In this document: in pieces, positions 1 through 9,722 of the stretch | Layout: every line of letters starts with the position of its first letter | Numbering within the stretch: the first letter of the stretch is position 1 | NCBI RefSeq assembly: GCF_013359865.1 | Contig: NZ_JABMCE010000073.1 | Location: 29,899 to 93,898 of the forward strand | Reading direction: 5' to 3' | Source: Curtobacterium pusillum | GTDB lineage: Bacteria > Actinomycetota > Actinomycetes > Actinomycetales > Microbacteriaceae | DNA: 64,000 nt | Translations under genes and position numbers: made by a program | Notes under the pieces: generated by a model | Told to the model about the DNA's origin: nothing | Databases searched by the model: none | What the model saw: the letters and a program-made list of their open reading frames with translations, nothing else

Positions 1-239
1 GTCCAGCCGGACGGGGCGATCGCCTGGCGGACGATCTTCTCCTTCGGGTTCTCGAGCACGTCGGCGACGTTGAGGTGTCCGGAGATGTTGATGTCGAGCC
101 CGGTCGACACGTCGGACTGCGGGTCGAGATCCACCACCAGCGTGCGCAGTCCCTTGGCGAACGCGGCCGAAGTCAGGCCGAGCGTCACCGTCGTCTTGCC
201 GACACCACCCTTGAGGGAGCTCACGCTGAGTACATGCAC
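1..239 (-). CDS. ParA-family ATPase, N-terminal part (cut by window edge)
   Basis: The first 79 codons of a ParA/MinD-type P-loop ATPase; the rest lies beyond the left edge. The deviant Walker A motif KGGVGKTT is at about residues 10-17 and is followed by VVDLDPQSDVS, the usual Walker A' region with its catalytic Asp. Such proteins move or position chromosomes, plasmids or protein clusters through ATP-dependent dimerisation on DNA. The GTG at 239 starts just ahead of the first beta strand; a TTG at 248 in frame is an alternative. It is divergent from pyruvate carboxylase with only 60 bp between. Whether it is the chromosomal ParA or an orphan homologue cannot be told: no parB is in view. Confidence 0.85.
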   Translation of the reverse strand, partial: MHVLSVSSLKGGVGKTTVTLGLTSAAFAKGLRTLVVDLDPQSDVSTGLDINISGHLNVADVLENPKEKIVRQAIAPSGW

Positions 240-299
240 GGTGAGCAACGTTACCGCCAGTAGGGTTGTCTCACCTCAACCCGGGCTGAAAGGGACCTC

Positions 300-3200
300 G
301 TGTTCAGCAAGATCCTGGTCGCCAATCGTGGCGAGATCGCCATCCGTGCATTCCGTGCTGCGTACGAGCTGGGGGCGAAGACCGTCGCCGTCTACCCGTA
401 CGAGGACCGCAACTCCCTGCACCGTCTGAAAGCGGACGAGGCCTACCTGATCGGGGAACGCGGGCACCCGGTCCGCGCGTACCTCGACGTGTCGGAGATC
501 GTCCGCGTGGCGCAGGAGTCCGGCGCGGACGCGATCTACCCGGGGTACGGCTTCCTGTCCGAGAACCCGGAGCTGGCCGCCGCTGCCGCCGCTGCCGGGA
601 TCACCTTCATCGGCCCCGGCGAGCACGTGCTGGAGATGGCGGGCAACAAGGTCACCGCGAAGGAGCACGCGATCGCGGCCGGTGTCCCGGTCCTCGCGAG
701 CACCCCGGCGAGCCGGGACATCGAGGAACTCCTCGCCGGCGCCGACGCGATCGGCTTCCCGGTGTTCGCGAAGGCCGTCGCCGGTGGTGGCGGTCGTGGC
801 ATGCGCCGGGTGGAGACGAAGCCCGAGCTGCGCGCCGCCCTCGAAGAGGCGATGCGTGAGGCCGACAGCGCCTTCGGGGACCCGACGATGTTCCTCGAGC
901 AGGCGGTCATCCGTCCGCGGCACATCGAGGTGCAGATCCTCGCCGACGCCACGGGCACGGATGAGGGAACGATCCACCTGTTCGAGCGCGACTGCTCGGT
1001 GCAGCGACGGAACCAGAAGGTCGTCGAGATCGCCCCGGCGCCGAACCTCGACCCGGCCATCGCGGCGGCGCTCCACCGGGACGCCGTGGCCTTCGCCCGT
1101 TCGATCGGGTACGTGAACGCCGGCACGGTGGAGTTCCTGCTCGACACCGAGGGGGAGCGCAAGGGCCAGCACGTCTTCATCGAGATGAACCCGCGCATCC
1201 AGGTCGAGCACACGGTCACCGAAGAGGTCACGGACGTCGACCTCGTCCAGTCGCAGATGCGCATCGCCGCCGGGCAGACCCTCGGCGACCTCGGGCTGAC
1301 GCAGGACACCGTGAGCGTCCACGGCGCCGCACTGCAGACCCGCATCACGACCGAGGACCCGACGCAGGGCTTCCGTCCGGACACCGGCCGCATCACGACC
1401 TACCGCAGCCCCGGTGGCGCGGGCGTGCGCCTCGACGGCGGCACCGTGGCCACGGGCGCGCAGATCAGCCCGCACTTCGACTCGATGCTCGCGAAGATGA
1501 CCTGCCGCGGGCGGGACTTCCCGGCAGCGGTCGCCCGTGCCAAGCGCGCTCTCGCGGAGTTCCGCATCCGCGGTGTGAGCACGAACATCCCGTTCCTGCA
1601 GGCGGTGCTCGAGGACCCGGACTTCGACCGCGGCGACATCTCGACGAAGTTCATCGAGGAGCGTCCGCAGCTGTTCGGCGGCCACGTCTCGAAGGACCGC
1701 GGCACGAAGGTGCTCAACTGGCTCGCCGACGTCACGGTGAACAAGCCGAACGGCGAGCGGCGGCCGCAGACGGTCGAGCCGAGCGACAAGCTCCCGGCGG
1801 TCGACCTCAGCGGCCCGCTGCCGTTCGGTCAGCGCGACCGGCTGCGCGAGATCGGTCCGGCCGAGTGGGCGAAGGCCCTCCGTGAGCAGACCGAGCTCGC
1901 CGTCACCGAGACGACGATGCGCGACGCCCACCAGTCGCTGCTCGCCACCCGCGTCCGCACGAAGGACCTCGTCGCCGTCGCTCCGCACGTCGCCCGGCTC
2001 ACCCCGCAGCTGCTCAGCATGGAGGCCTGGGGCGGTGCCACGTACGACGTCGCGCTCCGGTTCCTCGGCGAGGACCCGTGGGAGCGCCTGGCGTCGCTGC
2101 GCGAGGCGATGCCGAACATCCCGATCCAGATGCTGCTGCGCGGCCGCAACACGGTCGGCTACACGCCGTACCCGACCGAGGTGACGGACGCGTTCGTCGC
2201 CGAGGCCGCCGCCACGGGCGTCGACGTCTTCCGCGTGTTCGACGCGCTCAACGACGTCAGCCAGCTGCGTCCGGCCCTGGAGGCGGTGCTCGCGACCGAC
2301 ACGGCCGTCGCCGAGGCGGCGCTCTGCTACACGGCCGACCTCCTCGATCCGTCGGAGGACCTCTACACGCTGGACTACTACCTCCGCCTCGCGGAGCAGA
2401 TGGTCGAGGCCGGCGCGCACGTCATCGGCATCAAGGACATGGCCGGGCTCCTCCGCGCCGGAGCGGCCGAGAAGCTCGTGACCGCGCTGCGGGAGCGCTT
2501 CGACCAGCCCGTGCACGTGCACACCCACGACACCGCCGGCGGTCAGCTCGCGACGCTCCTCGCGGCGGCCCGGGCCGGCGCGGACGCGGTCGACGTCGCG
2601 GCGGCACCGATGGCCGGCACGACGAGCCAGCCGAGCATGTCCGCGCTCGTCGCCGCCCTGGCGCACACCGAGCGCGACACCGGCCTCTCGCTGAGCGCCG
2701 TCGGCGACCTCGAGCCCTACTGGGAGGCCGTCCGACGTGCGTACGCGCCGTTCGAGTCCGGGCTGCCGGGGCCGACAGGTCGCGTGTACAAGCACGAGAT
2801 CCCGGGCGGGCAGCTGTCGAACCTCCGCCAGCAGGCCATCGCGCTCGGCCTCGGCGACCGGTTCGAGCAGGTGGAGGACTGGTACGCCGAGGCGAACCGG
2901 ATCCTCGGCCGCCCGACGAAGGTCACGCCGTCCTCGAAGGTCGTCGGCGACCTCGCCCTGCAGCTCGCAGCGGTCGACGCCGACCCCGTCGACTTCGAGC
3001 AGAACCCGCAGAAGTACGACATCCCGGACTCCGTCGTCGGCTTCATGGCGGGCGAGCTCGGCGACCTGCCCGGCGGCTGGCCGGAACCCTTCCGGTCGAA
3101 GGTGCTCGCGGGCCGTGACGTCACGCCGACGATCACGCCCGTGCCCGAAGCCGAGCGCGAGCACCTGACCAAGAACGGTCCCGAGCGGCGGAACGCGCTG

Positions 3201-3710
3201 AACCGGCTGCTGTTCGCGCAGCCGACGCGACAGTTCGAGAGCGTCCGCGAGCAGTACGGCGACCTGTCCGTCGTGCCGACCGTCGACTACCTCTACGGCC
3301 TGCGCCCCGGGCAGGAGCACATCGTGCCGCTCGGGAAGGGCGTCAACCTGTTCGTCGGGCTCGAGGCGATCGGCGAGGCCGACGAGCGCGGCATCCGCAC
3401 GGTCATGGCGACGATGAACGGGCAGCTCCGCCCGGTCTACGTCCGCGACCGCTCGATCGAGGTGGAGACGAAGGCCGCCGAGAAGGCGGACAAGTCCGAC
3501 CCGAAGCACGTCGCGGCGCCGTTCTCCGGCGTCGTGACGCTCAAGGTCGCCGTCGGTGACGTCGTCGAGGCCGGGCAGGCCGTGGCGAGCATCGAGGCGA
3601 TGAAGATGGAAGCGGCCATCACGGCGCCCGTCGCGGGCACCGTCGGCCGTCTCGCGATCCCGGCGACCCAGCAGGTGGACGCCGGCGACCTCCTGGTGGT
3701 GCTGCAGTAA
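300..3710 (+). CDS. pyc: Pyruvate carboxylase
   Basis: ATP- and biotin-dependent carboxylation of pyruvate to oxaloacetate, the main anaplerotic reaction in many actinobacteria. The 1136 residues match the full-length single-chain enzyme. Domains in order: biotin carboxylase with ATP-grasp (residues about 1-450, glycine loop GGGGRGMR near 160), carboxyltransferase TIM barrel (about 530-1000, TTMRDAHQS near 540 and the metal-binding HVHTHD near 738), and C-terminal biotinyl domain with the AMKM motif, whose Lys is about residue 1102. A GTG start at 300 is preceded by a purine-rich ribosome site (aaaggga). It is followed after 1 bp by def, so the two are probably co-transcribed. Confidence 0.97.
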   Translation: MFSKILVANRGEIAIRAFRAAYELGAKTVAVYPYEDRNSLHRLKADEAYLIGERGHPVRAYLDVSEIVRVAQESGADAIYPGYGFLSENPELAAAAAAAGITFIGPGEHVLEMAGNKVTAKEHAIAAGVPVLASTPASRDIEELLAGADAIGFPVFAKAVAGGGGRGMRRVETKPELRAALEEAMREADSAFGDPTMFLEQAVIRPRHIEVQILADATGTDEGTIHLFERDCSVQRRNQKVVEIAPAPNLDPAIAAALHRDAVAFARSIGYVNAGTVEFLLDTEGERKGQHVFIEMNPRIQVEHTVTEEVTDVDLVQSQMRIAAGQTLGDLGLTQDTVSVHGAALQTRITTEDPTQGFRPDTGRITTYRSPGGAGVRLDGGTVATGAQISPHFDSMLAKMTCRGRDFPAAVARAKRALAEFRIRGVSTNIPFLQAVLEDPDFDRGDISTKFIEERPQLFGGHVSKDRGTKVLNWLADVTVNKPNGERRPQTVEPSDKLPAVDLSGPLPFGQRDRLREIGPAEWAKALREQTELAVTETTMRDAHQSLLATRVRTKDLVAVAPHVARLTPQLLSMEAWGGATYDVALRFLGEDPWERLASLREAMPNIPIQMLLRGRNTVGYTPYPTEVTDAFVAEAAATGVDVFRVFDALNDVSQLRPALEAVLATDTAVAEAALCYTADLLDPSEDLYTLDYYLRLAEQMVEAGAHVIGIKDMAGLLRAGAAEKLVTALRERFDQPVHVHTHDTAGGQLATLLAAARAGADAVDVAAAPMAGTTSQPSMSALVAALAHTERDTGLSLSAVGDLEPYWEAVRRAYAPFESGLPGPTGRVYKHEIPGGQLSNLRQQAIALGLGDRFEQVEDWYAEANRILGRPTKVTPSSKVVGDLALQLAAVDADPVDFEQNPQKYDIPDSVVGFMAGELGDLPGGWPEPFRSKVLAGRDVTPTITPVPEAEREHLTKNGPERRNALNRLLFAQPTRQFESVREQYGDLSVVPTVDYLYGLRPGQEHIVPLGKGVNLFVGLEAIGEADERGIRTVMATMNGQLRPVYVRDRSIEVETKAAEKADKSDPKHVAAPFSGVVTLKVAVGDVVEAGQAVASIEAMKMEAAITAPVAGTVGRLAIPATQQVDAGDLLVVLQ

Positions 3711-3711
3711 C

Positions 3712-4215
3712 GTGACCGTCCGTCCCATCCGCCTGTTCGGCGACCCCGTGCTCCGTTCGCCGGCCGATCCCGTCCGTCCCGATGCGCTCGGGAGCCCCGG
3801 CATCCGCGACCTCGTGCAGGACCTCGTCGACACCGTGAAGGAGCCGGGCCGTGCCGGTGTGGCCGCGCCGCAGATCGGCGTCGGGCTGCGCGCCTTCTCG
3901 TACAACGTCGACGGTGAGGTCGGGTACGTCCTCAACCCCGAGATCGTCGAGGTCTCGGGGGAGCCGGAGCTCATGGACGAGGGCTGCCTCTCGGTCCCGG
4001 GGCTCTCGTACCCGACCAGGCGGTACCCGTACGCGAAGGTCCGCGGCGTCGACGTCGACGGCGCCGAGGTCGTCCTCGAGGGCACCGGGCTCATGGCCGA
4101 GGCGCTGCAGCACGAGGTGGACCACCTCGGCGGCACCGTGTACGTCATGACGCTCGACCCGGAGGTCCGGCGACAGGCGCTCCGGGACATCCGCTCGCAG
4201 GACTGGTTCCACTGA
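3712..4215 (+). CDS. def: Peptide deformylase
   Basis: Removes the N-terminal formyl group from nascent proteins; metal-dependent hydrolase of 167 residues, normal for the family. All three signature motifs are visible: GVAAPQIGV near residue 50 (motif 1), EGCLSVPG near 90 with the metal-binding Cys (motif 2), and QHEVDH near 132 with the two metal-binding His and catalytic Glu (motif 3). The GTG start lies 2 bp after the pyc stop codon. It converges on the acyl-CoA ligase gene, with 125 bp between the stops. Confidence 0.96.
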   Translation: MTVRPIRLFGDPVLRSPADPVRPDALGSPGIRDLVQDLVDTVKEPGRAGVAAPQIGVGLRAFSYNVDGEVGYVLNPEIVEVSGEPELMDEGCLSVPGLSYPTRRYPYAKVRGVDVDGAEVVLEGTGLMAEALQHEVDHLGGTVYVMTLDPEVRRQALRDIRSQDWFH

Positions 4216-4237
4216 GGGCCCGGTTCGGATGACACCC

Positions 4238-4257
4238 CAACGCGGGATTGTCGCTTT
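4238..4257 (+). repeat. Half copy of the GCGACAG repeat family
   Basis: The string cgcgggattgtcgcttt here is nearly the right arm of the perfect hairpin at 9723-9767 (gcgggattctgtcgcttt), missing two bases. It sits in the short convergent gap after def without a matching left arm, so it looks like a decayed or solo unit. Confidence 0.5.
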
Positions 4258-4332
4258 GTCCTGACGAAGAGGTACCGTATCGGCGTCGGTCACCCAACCG
4301 GCACCGTTTCCCACACTCCCAGGACACCCAGC

Positions 4333-4461
4333 ATGACCCCTCAGAACGACGAGCTCAGCTCGCACCGCACCCGCACCAACTTCCGTCCCGACGTCCCCGC
4401 CACGACCGCTTCGACCGCTGTCCTCGACGCGTCGGACGCGCAGCAGACGCAGGAGGACTGA
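4333..4461 (+). CDS. Possible 42-residue small protein, antisense to the fadD tail
   Basis: An ATG at 4333 opens 43 codons ending with TGA at 4461. The product begins MTPQNDELSSHRTR, is polar, and has no Cys and no membrane segment. An AGGA lies 8 bp upstream of the ATG, and a weak TTGTCG/TACCGT pair (4248, 4273) could be a promoter. It lies entirely antisense to the last codons of the acyl-CoA ligase gene, so only one of the two readings may be functional. No known family is recognised. Either it is a real small gene and the ligase tail is run-on, or it is a chance frame. Confidence 0.3.
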   Translation: MTPQNDELSSHRTRTNFRPDVPATTASTAVLDASDAQQTQED

Positions 4462-6353
4462 CCCGACAGCGGGTCGCGCCCCGCGCGCAGCCGCAACCGA
4501 CTGGAGGCGCGGTTCTTCCGTCGCTCCGGCTCGACGACCGGCGTCGCGGTCGTCTGCACCTTCGACCCGGAGTAGATGTGCTCCACGTCGGCGGCGAAGT
4601 CCTTGAGGATCACCGGCCGCTTGATCGTCAGCTTCGGCGTGAGGTGTCCCGACGCCTCCGTGAGCTCGGTGTCGAGGATCGTGAACGACCGCACCGACTC
4701 CGCGCGGGAGACGCGCTGGTTGGCGGCGTCGATGGCCTCCTGGACCGCCTGGTGGACGCGCTCGTCGTAGGCCGCCTCGTGCGCGGACAGCGCCGGCGTG
4801 ATCCCGCGGGTCTCGCACCAGCCGCCGAGCATCTCGCGGTCGAGTGTGACGAGGGCGGCGACGAACGGCTTGCCCTCGCCCACGACGACGACCTGCCCGA
4901 CGAGCGGGTGCTCGCGGATGCCGTCCTCGAGCGGTGCCGGCGCGACGTTCTTGCCGCTCGCGGTGACGATCAGCTCCTTCGCGCGACCGGTCACGGTGAG
5001 GATGCCGTCGGGGTCGAGCCGTCCGAGGTCGCCGGTGTGGAACCAGCCGTCGGGCTTCGCCGCGGCGGTCGCCTCGTCGTTCCGCCAGTAGCGGTCGAAG
5101 ACGTCGACTCCGCGGATGAGGATCTCGTCGTCGTCCGCGATGCGGATCTCCACGCCGGGGAGCGCCCGGCCGACGCTGCCGATGCGGAGCTCCGCGGCGC
5201 GGTTCACCGTCGCCGGCGCGGTGGTCTCGGTGAGGCCGTAGCCCTCGAGGATGAGCACCCCGACGGACCGGAAGAAGTGCGACAGGCGCGGTGACAGCGG
5301 CGCGGAGCCGCTGACGGCGTAGCGGACGCGCCCGCCCATGGCGTCGCGGAGCTTGGCGTAGACGAGCCGGTCGAAGAGCTTGAAGCGCAGCGCGAGCCCG
5401 AGCGGGACCTTGCCCGCCGCGAGCGCCTCGGAGTGGGCGACGGCGGTGCGGGCGGCCGCGCGGAAGACCTTCCCGCGGCCGCCGAGCTCCGCCTTCTGCT
5501 CGGCCGAGTTGTAGATCTTCTCGAACACCCGGGGGACCGCGAGCAGGAACGACGGCTTGAACGTCGACACCGCGTGCATGAGGTCCTTCGTGTCCGGCTC
5601 GTGGCCGACGAGGACACCGGCGGAGATGCTCATCGCGGCGATGAAGCGGGCGAACACGTGGGCCAGCGGGATGAACAGCAGCGTGGAGGCGTCGTCGGCC
5701 ACGACCTCGGGCATGGCCTCGGAGGCGCCCTCGACCGTGGCGGTGAAGTTGTCGTGCCGGAGCACGCAGCCCTTCGGCCGACCGGTGGTGCCCGAGGTGT
5801 AGATGATCGTCGCGTCGTCGTGTCCGTGCACGTCGGCGGTGCGCGCGTCGAGCTCGGCGTCGGTGACGTCCTCGCCGAGCCGGGTGAGGTCGTCGAGCCC
5901 GCCGCCGTCGATGGTCCAGTGCTGGCCGAGGTGCGGCAGGTCCGGCGCGATGGAGGCGACGCGCCGCGCGTGCTCCTCCTGCTCGACCACGATCGCGACC
6001 GCCTCGGAGTCCGACAGGATCCAGCGCACCTGGTCGGGCGAGCTCGTCTCGTAGACGGGGATCGACACGAGCCCGGCGGTCCACACCGCGAAGTCCACGA
6101 GCGTCCACTCGAGGCGGGTGCGGGACAGGATCGCCACGTGCGCCCCGGGTGCGAGGCCGGCGGCGACGAAGCCCTTCGCGATGCCGCGGACCCGGGCCAG
6201 CGTCTCGGAGGCGGTGATCGGCGTCCAGGTGTCGCCGTGGCGCTCGGCCAGGATCGGGCGGTCGGGCGTCTTCCGGGCCCGCTCGGAGAGCAGGCGCGCG
6301 GCTGAGCCGTGGTCGGGTGCGGTGATCGGGGTTGGGTGCCGCTGATCGTTCAC
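4341..6353 (-). CDS. fadD: Long-chain fatty acid-CoA ligase (AMP-forming)
   Basis: ANL-superfamily enzyme that adenylates a fatty acid and transfers it to coenzyme A. The ATP loop YTSGTTGRPKG, the GYGLTETTAP motif, the hinge WFHTGDLGRLDPDG and the catalytic-Lys region SGKNVAPAPLE are all present. The GTG at 6353 is chosen because AAGGGAG stands 5 bp upstream; an ATG 14 codons further out has no such site. The recognisable enzyme ends near residue 600 (VEHIYSGSK). About 70 further residues, Arg/Ser-rich with a CVCC patch, match nothing known, include a copy of the dispersed palindromic repeat (4498-4512), and run antisense to a small ORF. The original stop codon may have been lost. Confidence 0.93.
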   Translation of the reverse strand: MNDQRHPTPITAPDHGSAARLLSERARKTPDRPILAERHGDTWTPITASETLARVRGIAKGFVAAGLAPGAHVAILSRTRLEWTLVDFAVWTAGLVSIPVYETSSPDQVRWILSDSEAVAIVVEQEEHARRVASIAPDLPHLGQHWTIDGGGLDDLTRLGEDVTDAELDARTADVHGHDDATIIYTSGTTGRPKGCVLRHDNFTATVEGASEAMPEVVADDASTLLFIPLAHVFARFIAAMSISAGVLVGHEPDTKDLMHAVSTFKPSFLLAVPRVFEKIYNSAEQKAELGGRGKVFRAAARTAVAHSEALAAGKVPLGLALRFKLFDRLVYAKLRDAMGGRVRYAVSGSAPLSPRLSHFFRSVGVLILEGYGLTETTAPATVNRAAELRIGSVGRALPGVEIRIADDDEILIRGVDVFDRYWRNDEATAAAKPDGWFHTGDLGRLDPDGILTVTGRAKELIVTASGKNVAPAPLEDGIREHPLVGQVVVVGEGKPFVAALVTLDREMLGGWCETRGITPALSAHEAAYDERVHQAVQEAIDAANQRVSRAESVRSFTILDTELTEASGHLTPKLTIKRPVILKDFAADVEHIYSGSKVQTTATPVVEPERRKNRASSRLRLRAGRDPLSGQSSCVCCASDASRTAVEAVVAGTSGRKLVRVRCELSSSF
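4498..4512 (+). repeat. Dispersed repeat family A, copy inside fadD 3' end
   Basis: CGACTGGAGGCGCGG, one arm of the CCGCGCCTCC(A/C)GTCC family. Read on the fadD strand it encodes the R-A-S-S stretch of the C-terminal tail. Confidence 0.6.
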
Positions 6354-6448
6354 GGTGACTCCCTTGTCGGCCGGTTCGATTCGAGTGCGCCTCATCGTCG
6401 AGGCGGCACCGTCAGCATAGGACGGATCGCCGAGCGTTCCGTGAGATC

Positions 6449-6528
6449 CGAGCCGGAGCGCGTCCGCGTTCCGTGGTCACGCGTCGAGCCGGAGCGCGTC
6501 CGCGTTCCGTGGTGACGCGTCGAGCCGG
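6449..6528 (+). repeat. 36-bp tandem repeat, two full copies plus a partial third
   Basis: Copies at 6449-6484 and 6485-6520 differ by one base (a C/G change at the palindrome-like gtcac/gtgac site). A third begins at 6521 with cgagccgg before diverging into the glucokinase promoter. Each unit contains ttccgtgg, and the second unit's TTCCGT falls 18 bp upstream of the -10 at 6529. Confidence 0.9.
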
Positions 6529-6534
6529 TAGGCT
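6529..6534 (+). promoter_or_regulatory. -10 box TAGGCT for the glucokinase gene
   Basis: TAGGCT fits the actinobacterial housekeeping -10 (TANNNT). Only 8 bp separate it from the GTG start at 6543, so transcription would begin at or next to the start codon, giving a leaderless mRNA. A TTCCGT at 6505-6510 could be the -35 with an 18-bp spacer. Confidence 0.5.
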
Positions 6535-6542
6535 CGTTCCTC

Positions 6543-7496
6543 GTGCACGCCATCGGAATCGACATCGGGGGCACCAAGATCGCGGGTGCGGTCGTCACGG
6601 AACTGGGCGAGATCGTCGCCGAGGACCGGGTGGCCACCAACGCTGCGGACCCGGACGCCATGCTCGACGACGTCGTCGCGATGGTCGCGCGACTGCGCGC
6701 CTCGAACGAGGTCAGCGCCGTCGGGGTGGCCGCGCCCGGCTTCATCGACGCCTCGCAGTCGATCGTCTACTACACGCCGAACATCCGCTGGCGGAACGAG
6801 CCGCTGCGCCAGAAGCTGCAGCAGCGCATCGGCGACCTGCACATCACGGTCGACAACGACGCCAACGCGGCGGGCTGGGCGGAGTTCCGCTTCGGCGCCG
6901 GCCGGCTCGTGTCCGACATGACCATGCTCACGATCGGCACCGGTGTCGGCGGCGCGATCGTCACCGAGGACCGCCTCTTCCGCGGGGGCTTCGGCACCGG
7001 CGGCGAGATCGGCCACCTCCGCATCGTCCCGAACGGCCTGCCCTGCGGGTGCGGCGCCCGTGGCTGCATCGAGCAGTACGGATCCGGCCGTGCCCTGCAG
7101 CGCATGGCGAACGACGTCGCGGACGCCGGCGGCATCGGCCAGGCCCTCGCGGACGCGCGTGAGGCGAACGGCGGCGAGCTGGACGGCCACATCGTCGGCG
7201 ACCTCATCCTCGCCGACGACCCGGGCGCGCTCGCGGCCCTGCGGCGGCTCGGGCGGCACCTCGGTGAGGCGTGCGCCTCCCTGTCGGCCGTGCTCGACCC
7301 GCAGCTGTTCGTCTTCGGTGGCGGCGTGGCGAGTGCGGGGGACCGGTTGCTCGACCCGATCAAGCAGGCGTATCTCAACAACCTGCCGGCCCGCGGGTAC
7401 CACCCGGAGCCCGACTTCGTGATCGCCGAACTCGTCAACGACGCCGGCGTCGTCGGCGCTGCCGACCTGGCTCGGATCCACGCCCGCACGGCGTAG
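6543..7496 (+). CDS. glk: ROK-family glucokinase
   Basis: Cytoplasmic sugar kinase of the ROK family, phosphorylating glucose at the 6-OH with ATP. The N-terminal phosphate loop DIGGTK is at residues 7-12. The TIGTGVGGAIV loop and the ROK zinc motif CGCGARGCIE (about 167-176) with the preceding EIGH His are present. The 317-residue length is typical, and no DNA-binding domain precedes the kinase, so it is an enzyme rather than a ROK repressor. Strict ATP versus polyphosphate use cannot be read from the sequence. The GTG start has no ribosome site and is probably leaderless. Confidence 0.92.
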   Translation: MHAIGIDIGGTKIAGAVVTELGEIVAEDRVATNAADPDAMLDDVVAMVARLRASNEVSAVGVAAPGFIDASQSIVYYTPNIRWRNEPLRQKLQQRIGDLHITVDNDANAAGWAEFRFGAGRLVSDMTMLTIGTGVGGAIVTEDRLFRGGFGTGGEIGHLRIVPNGLPCGCGARGCIEQYGSGRALQRMANDVADAGGIGQALADAREANGGELDGHIVGDLILADDPGALAALRRLGRHLGEACASLSAVLDPQLFVFGGGVASAGDRLLDPIKQAYLNNLPARGYHPEPDFVIAELVNDAGVVGAADLARIHARTA

Positions 7497-7526
7497 GGTC
7501 GGGCACCCACCGTCTCGGAGTCGTCG

Positions 7527-8267
7527 ATGACCTACTGGCTGCTGAAGAACTTCCTGCTCGGCCCGCTCATCCTCACGCTCTTCCGGCCGTGGGTGGTCGG
7601 GCGCGAGCACGTGCCCGCCAAGGGGCCGGTGATCTTCGCGTCGAACCACATCTCGTTCATCGACTCCGTGATCCTGCCGGCGGTGCTCGACCGCCGGGTG
7701 TCGTTCCTGGCGAAGAGCGACTACTTCACCGGCCGCGGTCTCAAGGGCTGGGCGACGAAGACGTTCTTCAACGCCATCGGCCAGTTGCCGATCGACCGCT
7801 CCGGCGGCAAGGCGTCCGAGGCGTCGCTCCGTGCCGGCCTGCAGGTGCTGGCGCGCGGCGAGCAGCTCGGCATCTACCCCGAGGGCACGCGCAGCCCGGA
7901 CGGCAAGCTCTACCGCGGTCGCACCGGCATCGCCCGGATGATCCTCGAGGGCCGCGTCACCGTCGTCCCCGTGGCGATGGTCGGCACGCGCGAGGTGCAG
8001 CAGATCGGGCAGCGCATCCCGAAGTTCAAGCGCGTCGGGGTCGTCTTCGGCAAGCCGCTCGACTTCTCGCGCTTCGAGGGCTTCGAGACCGACCGCTTCA
8101 TCCTGCGCAGCGTGACCGACGAGGTCATGCACGAGCTCGCCGGGCTGAGCCGCCAGGAGTACGTCGACGTGTACGCGACGAGTGTCAAGGAGCGTGCGAC
8201 GACGGCGCGCGAGCAGGTCCTCCGCGGCAAGGTCACGCGGAACGGGCGGGGCACCTCGGCACGTTAG
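7527..8267 (+). CDS. plsC: 1-acyl-sn-glycerol-3-phosphate acyltransferase
   Basis: Membrane-associated acyltransferase of phospholipid synthesis that acylates lysophosphatidic acid at sn-2. The catalytic NHISFID (H-x4-D, near residue 40) and the phosphate-binding YPEGTRS (near 118) are clear; 246 residues is usual. It lies 30 bp after glk and 56 bp before the DAHP synthase gene. The same gene order (Rv2182c near Rv2178c) occurs in M. tuberculosis. The C-terminal 30 residues are Arg/Thr-rich and not part of the fold. Confidence 0.93.
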   Translation: MTYWLLKNFLLGPLILTLFRPWVVGREHVPAKGPVIFASNHISFIDSVILPAVLDRRVSFLAKSDYFTGRGLKGWATKTFFNAIGQLPIDRSGGKASEASLRAGLQVLARGEQLGIYPEGTRSPDGKLYRGRTGIARMILEGRVTVVPVAMVGTREVQQIGQRIPKFKRVGVVFGKPLDFSRFEGFETDRFILRSVTDEVMHELAGLSRQEYVDVYATSVKERATTAREQVLRGKVTRNGRGTSAR

Positions 8268-8270
8268 GAT
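8265..8270 (+). promoter_or_regulatory. Possible -10 box TAGGAT for aroG
   Basis: TAGGAT overlaps the plsC stop codon and stands 53 bp before the aroG TTG start. No convincing -35 is seen. Confidence 0.35.
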
Positions 8271-8323
8271 TCGATGGTTCGGGCAACCGCCCGGGACGGC
8301 CACCCCTTCGAGAGGTACCAACC

Positions 8324-9709
8324 TTGTTCGAGTCGACCGACTTCGTCGCCCTGCAGGATCCGGACGTGATCGAGGGGCTCGACTATTGGCGGACGCTCCC
8401 GATCAAGCAGCAGCCCACGTGGCCGGACGCCGCCGCGGCCGAGTCGGCCTCAGCCGAGATCGCCACGCTGCCGCCGCTCGTCTTCGCGGGCGAGGTCGAC
8501 AAGCTGCGCGAACGACTCGCGAGCGCGGCCCAGGGCAAGGCGTTCCTGCTCCAGGGCGGCGACTGCGCCGAGACCTTCGCCGGTGCCACCGCGGACTCGA
8601 TCCGCGACCGCGTGAAGACCATCCTGCAGATGGCCGTCGTCCTGACCTACGGCGCGTCGATGCCCGTCATCAAGATGGGTCGGATGGCGGGGCAGTTCGC
8701 CAAGCCGCGCTCGAGCGACTTCGAGACCCGCGGCGACGTCACGCTGCCGGCCTACCGCGGCGACATCGTGAACGGCTACGACTTCACGCCGGAGAGCCGC
8801 CAGGCCGACCCTCGTCGCCTGGTGCAGGGGTACCACACCGCTGCTTCGACCCTGAACCTCGTCCGCGCCTTCACGCAGGGTGGCTTCGCCGACCTGCGTC
8901 AGGTGCACTCGTGGAACAAGGGCTTCGCGTCGAACCCGGCGAACGCCCGGTACGAGCACCTCGCGAAGGAGATCGACCGCGCCATCCGGTTCATGGACGC
9001 CTGCGGAGCGGACTTCGACGAGCTGAAGCACGTCGAGTTCTACGCCTCGCACGAGGGCCTGCTGATGGACTACGAGCGCCCGATGACCCGCATCGACTCG
9101 CGCTCCGGACTGGCGTACGACACCTCCGGGCACTTCATCTGGATCGGTGAGCGCACCCGTGACATCGACGGCGCCCACGTCGACTTCCTGTCCCGCGTCC
9201 GCAACCCGATCGGCGTCAAGCTCGGCCCGACGACCTCGGTCGACGACATGAAGGCCCTGGTCGACAAGCTCGACCCGGACCGCGAGCCCGGCCGCCTGAC
9301 GTTCATCACCCGCATGGGCGCCGGCAAGATCCGCGACGAGCTCCCCAAGCTGCTCGAGGCGATCAAGGGCATGGACGCCAACCCGCTGTGGGTGACCGAC
9401 CCCATGCACGGCAACGGCCTGACCACCCCGACCGGCTACAAGACGCGCCGGTTCGACGACGTCGTGGACGAGGTCCTCGGCTTCTTCGAGGCCCACCGTG
9501 AGGTCGGGACCTACCCGGGCGGCATGCACGTCGAGCTCACCGGCGATGACGTCACGGAGTGCCTGGGCGGTTCGGAGCAGATCGACGAGGCGACCCTCGC
9601 GACCCGCTACGAGTCCCTGTGCGACCCGCGGCTGAACCACATGCAGTCGCTCGAACTGGCGTTCCTGGTCGCCGAGGAGCTGAGCGCGCACCCGCACGTG
9701 CGCGCGTAG
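8324..9709 (+). CDS. aroG: 3-deoxy-7-phosphoheptulonate synthase, class II
   Basis: First step of the shikimate pathway: phosphoenolpyruvate plus erythrose 4-phosphate gives DAHP. The 461-residue class II (plant/mycobacterial) form has FLLQGGDCAETF near residue 70 with the metal-binding Cys, KMGRMAGQFAKPRS near 118, and the GERTRDIDGAHVDF and DPMHGN regions. The TTG at 8324 has GAGAGG 8 bp upstream and no better start lies downstream before the conserved core. It is the counterpart of Rv2178c and, as there, next to a Ser/Thr kinase. It is followed by a strong hairpin. Confidence 0.96.
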   Translation: MFESTDFVALQDPDVIEGLDYWRTLPIKQQPTWPDAAAAESASAEIATLPPLVFAGEVDKLRERLASAAQGKAFLLQGGDCAETFAGATADSIRDRVKTILQMAVVLTYGASMPVIKMGRMAGQFAKPRSSDFETRGDVTLPAYRGDIVNGYDFTPESRQADPRRLVQGYHTAASTLNLVRAFTQGGFADLRQVHSWNKGFASNPANARYEHLAKEIDRAIRFMDACGADFDELKHVEFYASHEGLLMDYERPMTRIDSRSGLAYDTSGHFIWIGERTRDIDGAHVDFLSRVRNPIGVKLGPTTSVDDMKALVDKLDPDREPGRLTFITRMGAGKIRDELPKLLEAIKGMDANPLWVTDPMHGNGLTTPTGYKTRRFDDVVDEVLGFFEAHREVGTYPGGMHVELTGDDVTECLGGSEQIDEATLATRYESLCDPRLNHMQSLELAFLVAEELSAHPHVRA

Positions 9710-9722
9710 CGCCCCCTTCGCC

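Noticed and set aside
276..4235. 1319-codon open frame antisense to pyc and def
   Set aside because: No family motifs, Arg/Asp/Val-rich composition typical of the antisense frame of GC-rich genes; the + strand encodes clear pyruvate carboxylase and deformylase.
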